DNA of 64,000 nucleotides from Litsea cubeba (GCA_012931725.1 WHSA01000672.1:48501-112500), one strand, 5' to 3'. Counted from the first letter of the stretch, positions 44,399-56,788 are shown. Numbers and translations: made by a program. The notes: a model not told the origin generated them from the letters alone.

Positions 44399-46845
44399 CG
44401 GGATTTGACATGTTGTCCCCTCTTAAACACTATTGTCCCATTTTCATGACTCAAGATGAACTAATGTTACTAGAGTCATTTGACTCTAGTCCACCTTATT
44501 TTTTTTACATTTCTGCCCTGGTTCCCATGATATCATGGGACCCAAGTTATAAATCCCATACATTAAAAAAAATTCTAGACCGTCTTTCCCCTTTTCACCT
44601 TTTCATTTCCCCTCTAACTTTTTTTCACTTGCTGCAAAAGCCTGGACCCCTGCTTATGCAACGAACTGCTGTGAGAACCCAAATGGGTCCTTCTTCTCTG
44701 GCCAACATATTTGGCGTCAACGAGAATGGCGGAAGCAGTCTGGTTTGTCTTCCTCGTCTCTGACTGGCACCGACCCTTGGGCAGACTTCTTTCCTTCTCC
44801 GGCGGCAACAAGAAGCAATAAGCAAGAAGACTCATTTCTCTCTTCGTCTATCAGAGAAAGGAGAGGGTTCATAAAAAGGGCGCGATTTTTTACTGTAATT
44901 TTTTTTTCTATAATTGGGTTTTTTTTCTTGTAGTTTTTCTCTTCTGTGTTGATGTTTGGGAAATGGTTTTCATGGTTTGGATCATTAGATGTGAGAGAGA
45001 TTTTCATTAGTCGGGTTCTTTTTTATTTCCTTGTCTCTGTTGGGTTTTTGTAAGAAATGGGTTTATATTTTGGTAGAGAGGGAGTTAGTTTGTAATTGGC
45101 TTCTTTTTCTTGGATGATGTCAGAAATGGGGTTTTTGAAAATATACCTTCGGTGTTATGGAATTTAAACTTTTGGGTCTAAACAAATACATCGTGCTTGA
45201 TTGTTGCAGTCAATATATGTCATAGAGACTTAGAAGAAAATCCATGATACTATGTCAACTGAGGTTGTCCAGAACTTGAAATACCCATGATAGCATGGGA
45301 CAATCCCATGATATCATGGCTTCCCTGCAATACATTTGGGTAAAATGTTAATTCAACAACAAAACATTAAAAATGATGCCCATGTAGACTTAACAATGAT
45401 GGTCATATATGTCAATTTTGCACGCCGTGTCATTATTGATTACTCCATAAAATACAAATCATACGCATTTTGTAAAATAGAAAGTGAAAAAGCCATGATA
45501 TCATGGGATAATCCCATGATAGCTGGCTTTTCTGCAATACATTTGAGTAAAATGTTAGTCCAACAACAAAACGTTAGAAATGATGCCTATGTAGATTTAT
45601 TTTGCACTGTATTCATTATTGATTTCCCCTTAAAATAGAGAATTTGATTCATAGTATTGTACCGTGATATCATGGCTTTTTACAACAGCTTAGGTGGAAG
45701 ATTTCTGTAACAGTTGTACCTTAGAAACGGTGGTCATATTTTTTTAGAACTTTTCATAAGTTTCAATTTGAAGTGGGTCTGAGAAAAATGAATTGTGCTC
45801 ACTGGTTGCAGAAAGTCAATGCCATTAAGACCGATAAAACCCATTATATCATGCGAACTGTGGTTGTAGAGAACATGTGAGTCCCATGATTTCATGGGAC
45901 TATACCATGATATCATGGCTTCTCTGCTGTATATTGGGGTATGAAGTTCTCCAACAATAGAACTCTTGGAAAAATCAACGATGTAGATTTACTTTTCACG
46001 AACTATCATGAATGGTGTCCTGTAAAAAATGGATGCTACTTACTGTAAAAAATAGATGCTTCTCACATCAACCCAAAAGAAAATGAACCTAATTACTGAA
46101 AATCTCTCTCTCATCCAAAACACAATGACAAAAACCTTTTACAGATATATCTCTCTCATCATCAATAAACATAAAACCAATTTTCCAAACATCATAGAAA
46201 ATTGAGAAAGACTAAAAGAAAAAGAACGCAATCCCTGAAATACCTCTCACGTTATCAATAAACATAAAACCCATTTCCCAAACATCAACACAAAAGAAAA
46301 AAACTACAAGAAAAAGAACCCAATTACAGGAAAAAAAATTTACAGTAACAAATCGTGCCCTTTTTTCGAACCCTCTCCTTTCTCTGATAGACGAAGAGAG
46401 AAATGACTCTTCTTGCTGTCGCCAGAGAAAGAAAGAAGACTGCCCAAGGGTCGGTGCCAATCAGAGACGCGCGAAGAAGACGAACCAGACTACTTCCGCC
46501 ATTCTCGTCGACGCCAAAAAAGTTGGCCGGAGAAGAAGGACCTATTTGGGTTCTCACAACAGTTCATTAAAGAAGCAGGGGTCCAGACTCTTGCTGCAAG
46601 TGAAAAAAAGAGAGAGGAGGAAATGGAAAGGTACTGAAAAGGGGAAAGACGATCTAGGGATTTTTTTAATGTATGGGCCATATAACTTGGAACTCATGAT
46701 ATCATGGGATCTAGGGCAAAAAAGTAAAAAAAAAAAAAAAAAAAAAAAGGTGGACCAGAGTCAAACGACTTTGGTGACATTAGTTCATCTTGAGTCATGA
46801 AAATAGGATAACAGTGTTTAAGGGGGGTCAATATGTCAAATCCCC
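44399..46845. mobile_element. Mutator-type element, 2.4 kb, ~570-bp terminal inverted repeats
   Basis: The left end CGGGATTTGACATG and right end GTCAAATCCCC are inverse. The inverted repeats can be followed for about 570 bp (44399-44970 and 46260-46845). A perfect 9-bp target duplication TAAATTGTA lies at 44390-44398 and 46846-46854. The interior (about 44970-46260) has no transposase domain. It contains three related blocks (at about 45330, 45540 and 45930) and repeated CCATGATATCATGG palindromes. Frames inside the repeats (for example SSLANIFGVNENGGSS, left; SSPANFFGVDENGGSS, right) are mirrored copies and not evidence of a gene. Confidence 0.9.
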
Positions 46846-47095
46846 TAAATTGTAATATAATAGATCAGTTAATCGACTGCTCATGGCTTTGTTATTATTA
46901 ATATTGTAAATGCTTCGGCAGATAAATATTCAGTGGCAGGTGTGAGTGAGTAATCCTCACACGTGAAACGTGAAATCTTCTCCTTCGTGAATTTGGACTT
47001 GGTCCGGAACAGGTGCGAGTTCACAGTAATACGTGTGTCACACCTTGTGAACCACCCTAATCAGGGGATTCTCGGGTCCAGGATGTGACGACAAG

Positions 47096-47410
47096 CATAT
47101 TATGTTTTTTAAACATATATACAAACTGCTAGAAATAGATAAAACTTATATATTTGTATAAACACAAAATAATTCTACATGCATATCCTCCTTTTTGAAC
47201 ATACAAACTGCTAGAAATAGATAAAACTTACATATTTCCATAAACACATAATAATATTACATGCATATCTTGCTTTCTGAACATACAAACTGCTAGAAAT
47301 AGATAAAACTTATATATTTCCATAAACACACAATAATACTACATGCATACCTTGCTTTTTGAACTTACGAATTGCTAGAAATATATAAAACACAAATATT
47401 TGCATAATGG
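47096..47410. repeat. Degenerate 83-bp repeats, copy 2
   Basis: Continuation of the array seen at 1685-2085. The first unit is at 41885-41947, before solo LTR 3. Near 47404 the array joins directly to DUF247 coding sequence because about 140 bp present in copy 1 (about 2059-2197) is missing. Confidence 0.8.
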
Positions 47411-48688
47411 GCAGCCAAAATAGTCTCGCATCAAAACTGCCCGCCATTGGTGATGCTTAATTAGGTTTGCAATATTTATCCACATCCTTAAACATCCTTT
47501 CTAGTTCTTGAGTTCGATACTCAACAGCCCCACTGATTAATTGGTTGAAGATAGTGGCAATTTCTTCATCGCTGCCAAGCGCATGTTCCACAATGCCCTT
47601 CTTCCGAAGTAAAGCAACATCCTTGGAGGTGTTGATGATGTAATTCATGAATTGAGCAAATGCGATGGCCTGGGGTTCTATGTAAGAATCGGACTTCTCA
47701 AAGGCAATGAGGTTTCCAAATTGAGATACAGTAAAAGCGTCTATAAACAAAGGTGTGATTTCCATGACTCCGTTTCTGAAGTTTGCATCCAACACCGTAT
47801 CCGTTATGTGCATCTTCCTTATTAACTCGATTCCCGATTCTTCGAGGAACGTTGCACTACTGACGGTACATATTGGTTTTTCTGGACGAAATAAATTGGT
47901 GGTGCTGCTGTCACTGCTGATATTGTGGTCGGTGTTAGAGAAAAGAAACCAGTGATAAATGTGTAGCAAATGTTGGGCCAGCAGATGATGCATTGGCTGT
48001 TCCTTACCAAGGCGCTCGTATGTGTTTATGGGAGAGACGTGTTTGCAAAAGCATTGGACCAGGTCCATTAATTGTTCTGGGCTTTGGGAGGTCAAAATGA
48101 CAGATGTAAGCTTCACAACAGAGAAAGGAAGCTGATTTTCTAACAAGAGCAGATCATTACGTATTGCTGTATCCATCCAGATTTTGTTATTCACCAGGCC
48201 CGATAAAGTCCCATCCCTAACACAAGTACAGTACTCAAGAATGAAACAAGCATCCAAAAGCATCATTTCCACAAAGTCCGTACTTAAGAGCTCCTCCGTG
48301 CTCGCCGAGTAGTGACTCCTTGCTTCCATTTCCAGTGTGCCTAATTTAGCGAGGCATGGTTGTAAGGACTCCCTGGAACCCGGTTCATGAGCCGGTCCAA
48401 ACACTTCCATTTCAGCATCTCCATAGGCTGGAGCTTAGGTTTGCCACGATGATAAGGACCAATTGAGATGATACTCGGCTCATATAGATCTCTGTCACCG
48501 TAGCCACGTCCTTCGGGAACTTTGGGGATTTTTGAATCGCGGGATACAAGGAGGTTTTTTTCAATGGTTTCCGCTATTACACGATCTTCTTTTTCTCTGC
48601 TGGTAGAAGCCACATCGGCCTTGCCCATCTCATCTTCTATCTCCACTATAACATCAACTTCTTGTTGTCTGCTAGGTAGAAGCCCCAT
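47405..48688 (-). pseudogene. DUF247 pseudogene (copy 2)
   Basis: Close paralogue of the gene at 2091-3479, likely start ATG at 48688. It retains IPKVPEG, SIIGSIGPYHRG-like and NDLLLLENQLPF blocks. Three lesions inactivate it: a 1-bp deletion near 48372 that shifts the frame after VPG; a net +4-bp change near 47461 that creates a stop just after DKYCK; and a deletion of about 140 bp that removes the codons for the C-terminal membrane segment. The N-terminus is diverged (MGLLPSRQQEVDVIVEIEDE). The TATA-like box of copy 1 is also altered. A shortened product from an internal start is conceivable but unsupported. Confidence 0.9.
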
Positions 48689-48703
48689 CGGCGTTGCTCG
48701 CAC

Positions 48704-49317
48704 ATATACCCAAAACTCAATTGGGATGTGGCGATTGATTGGCCCCTAGTTTTTTTTTTTTTTTTTTTTTGTCTCTGTCTTTTTCCTTTTTTTAGTAGAG
48801 CCGGCCCTCATGTCTTGGAAACTCAGGGCAGTCGTTGACATGGGAGCAGCATCATGTCCTCGACTTCCGACCCATTAAATCCGTCAATATTAGATGACTC
48901 TTATATCTAATCCCTTCATAATTATAGAACCCTGAAATCTATCTCTAATAGGTTTTGCGTCCACTGCCAGAATGATTGTCTATATCACATGATCAATTGA
49001 CGGTGGATGCAAATCCGATTTGACAGAAATTTGGCCATTGTTAAAACACAGACGGTCAGTGATTTTGGACCGGCTTTTAATTTAATAGGTGGGACTCATT
49101 GATGGATGTGTAAGGGTTGTCTCATGAGGACTTGTCCCTAGAATTTCATGGACGCTCCGGTCTTTGTTTTTTAAGACAGCGAAGAGCTGGGATGTGAGAC
49201 TCATAACACAACTCACAGATACGAGGTAATGGAAACTCGCGCATAAGAAAAGATATAGACACAACTCACACCCACGACGTAATAAAAACTCACATGCGAG
49301 GAGAAGTAAACCCAACC
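48704..49317. other. Upstream DNA of DUF247 pseudogene and start of split SINE-like repeat
   Basis: Matches 3535-4090 of copy 1, with a T run of about 24 at 48749-48772. No gene. The Ty3-gypsy element inserted at 49317/49318. Confidence 0.6.
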
Positions 49318-51852
49318 TGTAAGATCCCGGTCCCACCTATTGTATATTTATTATTTTTTTTATTAGATATTATTATTATTTTAATTGAAATGTATTTTAG
49401 TTATTTAAGTGGTTAGGATTAAGTGGGGCACACGTTAGATTAGATGCGTGGATTGGTGAGTTGGGTTAATGGGTAGATGTCCTGACCCGCAGTTTGACCC
49501 GACCCAATGACTTAAGCCCATTATTCTCTTAACCTTATCCTCTTCTTACGAATGCACATCCTTATCTCTTCCTCTGCAACTATTCATGTCCCGATCGTTC
49601 GTCTTCTTCTTCCTCTTTTCAGCATCCCAAGCCATACCAGCTTTGAGATCTAAACATCAGAATCAAGATCAGAGGATACCATCATTCTTGGTTCGACCTT
49701 CTTATCTCAGGTAACCCTCTCCTCAAGCCATTAGAGAAGTAAATCTATACTCTTGGGTTATCTTCTTCTTTTCCAATGTTAGGTTTGGGTAGGGTTATAA
49801 TAGATCTGCTCATTTGGGCATTTCTTTCCATCTCTTATGTCAGATTGGCGATAGGATTATTCTCGAGCGCTGTGGGAATCTTGATTTGGGTATAGGGTCT
49901 GTGCATTTTTCTTTAACCCCGGTGAAAGGCAAGTACCTAATCATGATTTATAAATTTAATATTTGTTTTTCACCTTGATTCGCATGTAGAAACCTTTTGA
50001 TGCCTTTTATATTGTAATATGAGTATATGATTTTTATCTTTCATTTTACTGTTACTATAATTCCAATATGATGAACCACCGCCCACTGTGTTTGGAATTA
50101 CTTCCGTGTGGTTTTAATTATGAAACTGGGTGGACCCCACTGATGATTGATCCAGACCGTAGATCTTATAGTGGACCCTGGGCGACCTTGGAGGTCAGCT
50201 CCATCAAGAGTGTTGATCGGTGGGGCCCACTATTTGAATACCCAGTTGTGTAGACGTTAATCTCCATTACAGAACTTTGTTCTATGTTGAGTGCAGAACT
50301 GAGTTCTGTATTGAGTGGAGGAGAGGATGACTTTGACTTTAGTTGTATAGGAATAAAATAAAAGTGATGACCTGTTACCTGATAAGAATGGGAATAAAGT
50401 GGATAAAGTGATGACATGGGATGACATCATCCCATGTGACTTTTAGTGTGGTGAAATTATTTACATTGACCCTTTTTATTTATGGAAATTTGAAGAAAGG
50501 GCCTTAGTTGATTTATAAATACAAATTAATTTTTAAATGGTATCTTTGATTTTGGGTTAGTATTATAATTTTATACCTTATTAATTAGATCTTCGGACCT
50601 GAGTAAATACCGACTGGGCACGTGGTATCTTACTAACATGGGGTTTAGTGCTTCATATAACCTCGGGGAAGTCCTAGTAGATTTGAGTTCAATCCATCTC
50701 TATTGGAAAACCCTTAATTGGGTCTATGCACCATAATTGGAGAAGGGATGCGTTGACCTTTTATCTATTTAGAGATTCCTATGGTTGTTGGGTACGAGAC
50801 CTTATGTTTAACCTTAGGATTGGCTTGTGATTATTCTTTGACCTTCGCATGCATATATATATATATGTTGATTTAGGATATCTATTCCTTTAGATGTATA
50901 CCTTATGGTGTTATGGACTGTAAAGTGGCTTGGCAAATTCTGTATGACGATTTAATTATAATATGAATGTAGAATGGCCAGCACTTTACTTTGACTTAGG
51001 TCTCTTGTGTCGGAGCCTTATTATTCGGGTCTATTATGCATATATGTTTCCTTTATGTTGGTCATTTTTGAACGACTGCAGATCGTATATGGACGGTTGA
51101 TCACCGATGTGTCCGGATCACTTATAATCCGCTATGAATGTGAACAGGTTATCCTGATTTTTGTTTATTGATCGGTTGACCACCGACGTTATGGACGGGC
51201 TTTCCCGATTATGTAGGGTTGACCACCCACAACGGGGACACTTGTCTCCGTGTGAATCTTATTGCTCCATTTGTTTTATTTGGATTTATGTCATACGTTC
51301 ATTCGTGTATATCTTCACCTTTGCTTCTATATGATCACACTTGTCTATATTCTTCTCGTCATGATATTTAATTTTGAATTATGATTATGTTCTTGCTATT
51401 TACTTTGAAATATTTGGTGCATAGGTACCGAGCCCTATTTTACCGAGGAAACGGAGGAGGATCAAACGTTTCAAACGTTTTGAGCCAACTGACGAACCTG
51501 AGTGGGACGCCGAAGACGGTTTCAGAGCAGTCTGAGCCTGCATTAGAGAGAACGTCATCTTAGTAATTCCTTAGATGAACTTTCCTCAATGATAAACCTT
51601 TCTTAGTAATTGTTTTATTCATTTTTGCAACTTGAATTATTATGTTTATTTGATTTTCGTGATGGTTCATTACTTTGAATACCAATTGAATATAGCTTCC
51701 GTTGCATTTAATGAAATTTATTTTGACTCACCACATGTTGAAATTTTATGTGGGTCCACTTTTGGAAGCTTGTGTTGTATTAAACACAGGAATTTGAATT
51801 TAAAATTTTAATTTTCACGTTTTTCCCCAATTCTTATTTTGGGGACGTGACA
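49318..51852 (+). repeat. 5' LTR of the Ty3-gypsy element
   Basis: Begins TGTAAGATCCCGG and ends GGGGACGTGACA. Contains a short acidic frame near 51424-51535 and a candidate splice donor CTCAGGTAACC near 49708-49718. Nearly identical to the 3' LTR. Confidence 0.95.
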
Positions 51853-51854
51853 GT

Positions 51855-51866
51855 TGGTATCAGAGC
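51855..51866 (+). other. Primer-binding site (initiator tRNA-Met)
   Basis: TGGTATCAGAGC starts two bases after the 5' LTR and matches the standard plant initiator methionine tRNA primer-binding site. Confidence 0.95.
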
Positions 51867-52027
51867 CCAGCACGATCTTCGGATATTAAAAATGGATAGA
51901 AACAATAGGACGTGGTGAGGATTGCGATTTCCGTTAGATAGACTTTAAAGTGTTAACTGTAAAGTCTATAGAATTGTTTGTTAGCTTGTTTCACATGAAC
52001 TAAAATATTATTATTTTATTGCAGGTC

Positions 52028-53461
52028 ATGGCACAACGTACGACTAGATCTCAGGACAAAGAGCCTGGGAATGGATCTAATAATTCAGAATGAACGTTTC
52101 AATCAGCTGTTGCAGGCTTTTATGCAATCACAGGCAACTCAAAATGAGCAACAAAGAGCAGCTGAAGCTGAACGAGCTGCAGAGAAACAACAAGAAAGAG
52201 AAGATAGAGCTGCTGAGAGGGCACAAGCAGATCATGACAGGGCAGCATTCCAGGCTCAGATCATAGCATTAACTGACAGAGCAGCCCAGCCAGTACAAGT
52301 GGTCATGCCTCCTCGGGAAGTAGATCCAAATGACTTGTACGAGAAATTTAGGAAGAGGGTTCCTCCTGAGTTTCACGGGTCCGAGGATCCCATGGCAGCA
52401 GATGCCTTTATAGAGCAGTTAGAGCAGATCTTTGCAGTTTTCCGATGTACTCAGAAGCAGCGAGTGAACTTGGCAGCTTACATGTTCCGAGGGATAGCTC
52501 TCCAGTGGTGGAACTCGGTGAAGGCAGTAGTGCAAGCAGAGGTAGTGGCTGAAGAAACTGCATGGGAAACATTCACCAAGGAGTTTATGGACAAGTTCAT
52601 ACCCAAATATGTCAAAGACCAGTGGAAGAGGGATTTTCAAAACTTGGTGCAAGGGGATATGTCAGTGCAGCAATATGAACAGCAGTTCACAAGATTGTCT
52701 AAGTATGCACCCACACTAGTTGTTCCGAAGGAAGAGAAAATCAGGCATTTTCTGGATGGATTATCAGCTGATATCTATATGATGATTGGAGACAATCAAC
52801 GCCCGACATTCCAAGAGGCTGTAAAAAGTGCATATTGGGCTGAAGGAGCACTAAATAAGAAGGCAGCAGAACGGCAAGCCAAATACCAGCAACATCAGTT
52901 GAGGCAATCTTCTAGTCAGGGCAACCCAAAGAAATCGAGGTTTCAAGGTCAACCCTCAGGTGGTCAGAAACCACTGTGTAGACGGTGTGGAAAGAATCAC
53001 CCTACTGAGCAGTGCTAACAAGGAGAACTGGGGCATGTTTTAATTGTGGACAGCTTGGACATCAAGTTCGAGATTGTCCCAATGGTGGTAGTCAGGTTAC
53101 CAAAATCCCAGCTAGTAGCTGCTCGTACTCCGGCGCAGCCGTGGAGAGCAGCACCTTCGCAGGGCCACAACAGATTTATCGAGCCCCACAACAGCATCAG
53201 TTGTACCGAGCACCAGCTCCTCAGTATCAGCAGTATAGGGGTGCAGCACCACAGCAACAGAGGCCAGCGCTAGGACAACAGAGGCCATTTCAGCAATACA
53301 GGCAGCAACCAGTGGGTCAACCAAGAGCACCAAGGCCAGTCCAAGGGCAGCAGAACCAAGCCTATCAGATGGGCAAAGTGTATGCAGTTACGCATGAGGA
53401 TGCAGATGCTTTCAGCAGAAGTGGTGGAAGGTATTGTTCTAATCTCAGAGGTAGAAGCTAA
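52028..53461 (+). pseudogene. gag: Ty3-gypsy gag (capsid and zinc knuckles)
   Basis: The probable start ATG at 52028 opens a frame closed at about 52091; the capsid frame (from 52071) lies in another phase, so there is an early frameshift. The capsid region has the Retrotrans_gag pattern (DAFIEQLEQIF, FRGIALQWWNS, FMDKFIPKYV, FLDGLSADI). A CRRCGKNHPTEQC knuckle-like motif ends at a TAA (53016-53018). One base out of phase follows a canonical CFNCGQLGHQVRDCP CCHC knuckle, then a Gln/Pro/Ala-rich linker to 53461. Role in the family: capsid formation and RNA binding. Broken by at least two frame changes. Confidence 0.88.
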
Positions 53462-53948
53462 GGCCATTTTTGACCCTAGCTCTACACATTCCTTTGTTTC
53501 TCATGATTTTGCTAGACATATCAATGAGCCTGTAGTGAGATTAGATGTTGCTTTAGTAGTGGGTACCCCAGTGGGCACGCAGGTTCGTTGTCACCAATAT
53601 TTTTCGAGCACACGAGTTCAGGTCGGAGATTTCATTTTACCTATAGACCTGATTCTTTTAACAATGAAGGATTTCGATGTCATACTTGGTATAGATTGGC
53701 TAGCGACCTATATAGCAGTGATGGACTGTTTTAACAAAATCATCAAGTTGTCGTTACATTCAGACACTGTTGAATTCGTAGGGCAAAGGATATCGATTCA
53801 GACATGCATGATCTCGGCACTAAAAGCAGAAAGATTGTTGAAATCTGGATGCGAAGGATACTTGGCGTTTATCACGGAGGATAAACAGTCAAAAGGGGTG
53901 GAGGATATTCCAGTGGTCTGTGAGTTTCCGGATGTTTTTTCCCGATGA
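53382..53948 (+). pseudogene. Ty3-gypsy aspartic protease
   Basis: Retroviral-type protease domain (RVP_2). The active-site region reads AIFDPSSTHSFVS, where the family usually has D-S/P-G: the Asp is kept but the Gly of the catalytic triad is Ser. The flap and second half (DFDVILGIDWLATY) are well conserved. The frame differs from the preceding gag linker and ends at a stop (TGA at 53946-53948) just inside the start of the reverse transcriptase region, where a run of six T after GATG suggests a one-base length error or mutation. Confidence 0.85.
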
Positions 53949-54790
53949 GATTCCAGGCTTACCTCCAGTCAGAGAGATAGATTTCTCAATTGAATTGGTA
54001 CCAGGGACAGCTTCTATTTCTAAAGCTCCATATAGAATGGCTCCAGCAGAACTCAGAGAGTTGAAAACCCAATTGCAGGACTTGTTGGACAAGGGATTTG
54101 TGAGACCAAGTGTATCACCTTGGGGTGCACCGGTCCTGTTTGTGAAGAAAAAGGATGGTTCCATGAGGATGTGTATAGATTATAGACAACTCAATCAGGT
54201 CACAATCAAGAACAAATACCCTCTCCAGGATCGATGAGTTGTTTGACCAGCTTCAGGGAGCTGAATATTTCTCAAAGATAGACTTGAGATCAGGATATCA
54301 CCAGCTCAGAGTTCGAGATCAGGATATTCAGAAGACAGCATTCAGGACAAGATATGGCCACTACGAGTTTTTAGTAATGCCGTTTGGATTAACCAATGCT
54401 CCAGGAGTATTTATGGCCTTGATGAATAAGATATTTACTCCATTTCTCGACCAGTTCATCGTTGTTTTCATAGATGACGTATTAGTGTATTCTCGGTCTC
54501 GAGAAGATCATGAGCAGCATTTGAGATCAGCATTGCAGACTTTGAGAGATCATCAACTCTATGCCAAGTTGAGTAAGTGTGAATTTTGGCTTGAGCAAGT
54601 CATTTTCTTGGGTCACATCATCAGCAAGGAAGGATTGGCGGTAGATCCAGGAAAGATTGAGGCAGTGGTTAAGTGGCAGAGACCCATGTCTATAACAGAG
54701 ATTCGTAGTTTCTTGGGTTTAGCAGGTTACTACAGGAGATTTGTGAGAGGATTTTCATCCATTGCTGCTCCATTGACCAAATTAACATGA
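53920..54790 (+). pseudogene. Ty3-gypsy reverse transcriptase
   Basis: Starts with the usual FPDEIPGLPPVREIDF lead. Conserved blocks are visible: KGFVRPSVSPWGAPVLFVKKKDG, MCIDYRQLN, then after a frame change at about 54225-54240 FSKIDLRSGYHQ, FLVMPFGLTNAP and the catalytic VVFIDDVLVYS (the YxDD box as FIDD), ending LGLAGYYRRFV. The one-base frame change near 54230 separates fingers from palm. A TGA at 54788-54790 separates it from the RNase H region. Confidence 0.92.
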
Positions 54791-55348
54791 AAAGATGTGC
54801 CTTTCGTGTGGACTGACGAATGTGAAGCAAGTTTTCAGGAGTTAAAGAATAGGTTGACTACCGCTCCAGTACTCACATTGCCTACGGACAATGGTAGATT
54901 TGTCATTTACACAGATGCTTCGAAGGTTGGATTGGGTTGTGTGCTTATGCAGGATGGGAAAGTAGTGGCTTATGGCTCTAGACAATTGAAAGAGCATGAG
55001 AAAAAGTATGCAACTCATGATTTGGAACTTGCAGCAGTAGTCATGGCATTGAAGATGTGGCGTCATTACCTTTACGGTGAGAAGTTTGAAATTCATTCAA
55101 ACCATAGAAGTCTCCAATATTTGTTTACTCAGCCTGAATTGAACATGAGACAGACCCGGTGGATGGAATACATGAAGGATTTTGACTTTCCAATCAAATA
55201 TCATCCCGGGAAAGCCAATGTAGTGGCTGATGCATTGAGTCGAAGAGTAGTAACTAATGCATGTTTGAGAGCAGAATGGTCTTGGGCAGAAATTTTTCTC
55301 TCGATCTGGGAGTGTCCTTGCAACCAATTGATGACAAGATTATGTTAG
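54791..55348 (+). pseudogene. Ty3-gypsy RNase H
   Basis: RT_RNaseH domain with FVWTDECEASFQELK, then IYTDASKVGLGCVLMQ (first catalytic Asp), HDLELAAVV (catalytic Glu) and HSNHRSLQYLF. The last block normally has Asp where Asn now stands, so a catalytic residue is replaced. The tether KYHPGKANVVADALSRR is intact. The frame drifts out of phase after about 55265 and stops at 55346-55348. Confidence 0.9.
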
Positions 55349-55419
55349 CTAACATGTTCGTCCTAGAACCGGAGATTTTGAGCAGGATCAAAGCAAGCAA
55401 TCAGAGGATCCAGAGCTAG

Positions 55420-56761
55420 CTCGAGTAATTGGACAGATTGAACAGCAGACCAGACTTCAGAATAGTAGAGGGTGTGTTGTACTTTCAAGACCAATTATGT
55501 GTGCCAAACATAGAAGAGTTGAAGAATGAGATTATGACGGAGGCGCATCATTCCCGTTATACTATTCATCCAGGCAGTACAAAGATGTACCAGAACCTGC
55601 GTAATCATTATTGGTGGAATAACATGAAGAAGGAAGTAGCAGGATTTACAGCAAGGTGTTTGGTGTGTCAACAAGTAAAGGCAGAAAGGAAGCAACCCCC
55701 AGGACTTTTAAAGCAATTGGAAGTGCCCGAATGGAAATGGGAACACATAACAATGGATTTTATCTCTGGGTTGCCATCGATGCATAACAAAGATAGTATC
55801 TGGGTGATAGTAGACAGATTGACGAAAGTGGCACATTTCTTACCAATGAACATGAAGACACCTCGAGATGAATTAGCTCGAATGTATATGGAGAAGGTTG
55901 TCATAATTCATGGTGTCCCTCTATCGATTGTATCAGACAGAGATCCTAGATTTTTGGGCAGATTTTGGACAGAACTTCAGGCAGCTTTGGGCACGAAGTT
56001 GAATTTCAGTACAGCGTATCATCCTCAGACCGACGGTCAAACTGAAAGGACTAATCAGACACTGGAGGATATGTTGCGAGCTTGCGTCCTTGAGTTTGGG
56101 AAGGACTGGCAGAAGAGTCTCCCATTATGCGAGTTTGCATACAATAATAGTTATCACTCTAGTATCGGTATGGCACCATTCGAAGCGTTGTATGGCCGTA
56201 GATGCAGAACCCCAATTTGTTGGGAAGAGATAGGTGTCAGAAGTTTTCATGGCCCATCTATTGTTAGTGATACCAGTGAGCAAGTGAAGCAAATCCATGA
56301 CCGGTTGAAAATTGTTAGAAGCCGGCAGAAAAGTTATGCAGACATGAAGAGAAGAGATCTTCAGTTTGAGATAGGTGAACATGTATTTCTTAAGGTTCAC
56401 CGACGCGAGGAACATTGAGATTTGGGCAAAAAGGCAAGTTATCTCGGAGATATATTGGCCCATTCGAGATCTTGGAAAGAATTGGAGATCAGCGGTGCAT
56501 AATGTTTTCCATGTCCCAATGTTGAAAAAGTATATCAAGGACCCGTTGCACGTGTTGCATTATGAGCCATTGGAATTGCAGCCAGATGTTACCTATGTGG
56601 AGCGACCGTCTCAGATCATCGACACAAAAGAGCAAATTCTCAGGACTCGGACAATACATTGGGTGAAAGTCCAGTGGGAGCACCATAGTCCTCGAGAAGC
56701 CACTTGGGAACTTCGGGACCAAGTGAGGAAGTTGTATCTGTTTCTTCTTCCAGAGGTATGA
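55420..56761 (+). pseudogene. Ty3-gypsy integrase with C-terminal chromodomain-like tail
   Basis: A well-preserved stretch. The HHCC zinc-binding domain runs from EAHHSRYTIHPG to CLVCQQVK. The DDE catalytic set is complete: Asp in ITMDFISGLP, Asp in IVSDRDPRF, Glu in ERTNQTLEDML. The GPY-type region is interrupted by a frameshift at about 56395-56420. The terminal frame (to TGA at 56759-56761) keeps VPMLKKYIKDP and ends HWVKVQWEHHSPREATWELRD, the strand-helix pattern of a chromodomain-like tail used for target choice in chromoviruses. Integrase itself is the least damaged part of pol. Confidence 0.92.
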
Positions 56762-56788
56762 TTTTTTATTTGGAGGACCAAATATCCT

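Larger units (their letters stand above)
41948..47090 (+). mobile_element. Solo LTR 3 with nested Mutator-type element
   Basis: It begins TGTAAGGCCCCGACCCC and ends GGATGTGACG, probably a mutated GTGACA. Flanks are ACTAG (41943-41947) and ACAAG (47091-47095); the empty site in copy 1 reads ACAAG (1738-1742). Without the nested element it is about 2.7 kb. No primer-binding site or coding domains. It contains CGCTCGAGCG-type words at 43046-43126 and no supported gene. Confidence 0.82.

Noticed and set aside
44410..46681. Protein gene inside the 44399-46845 Mutator-type element
   Set aside because: The frames lie in the terminal inverted repeats and appear as mirror images at both ends; no transposase motif in the interior.
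50068..50417. Frames inside the 5' LTR (repeated at 57551-57900 in the 3' LTR)
   Set aside because: Identical because the LTRs are identical; no domain and no start context. Not treated as genes.
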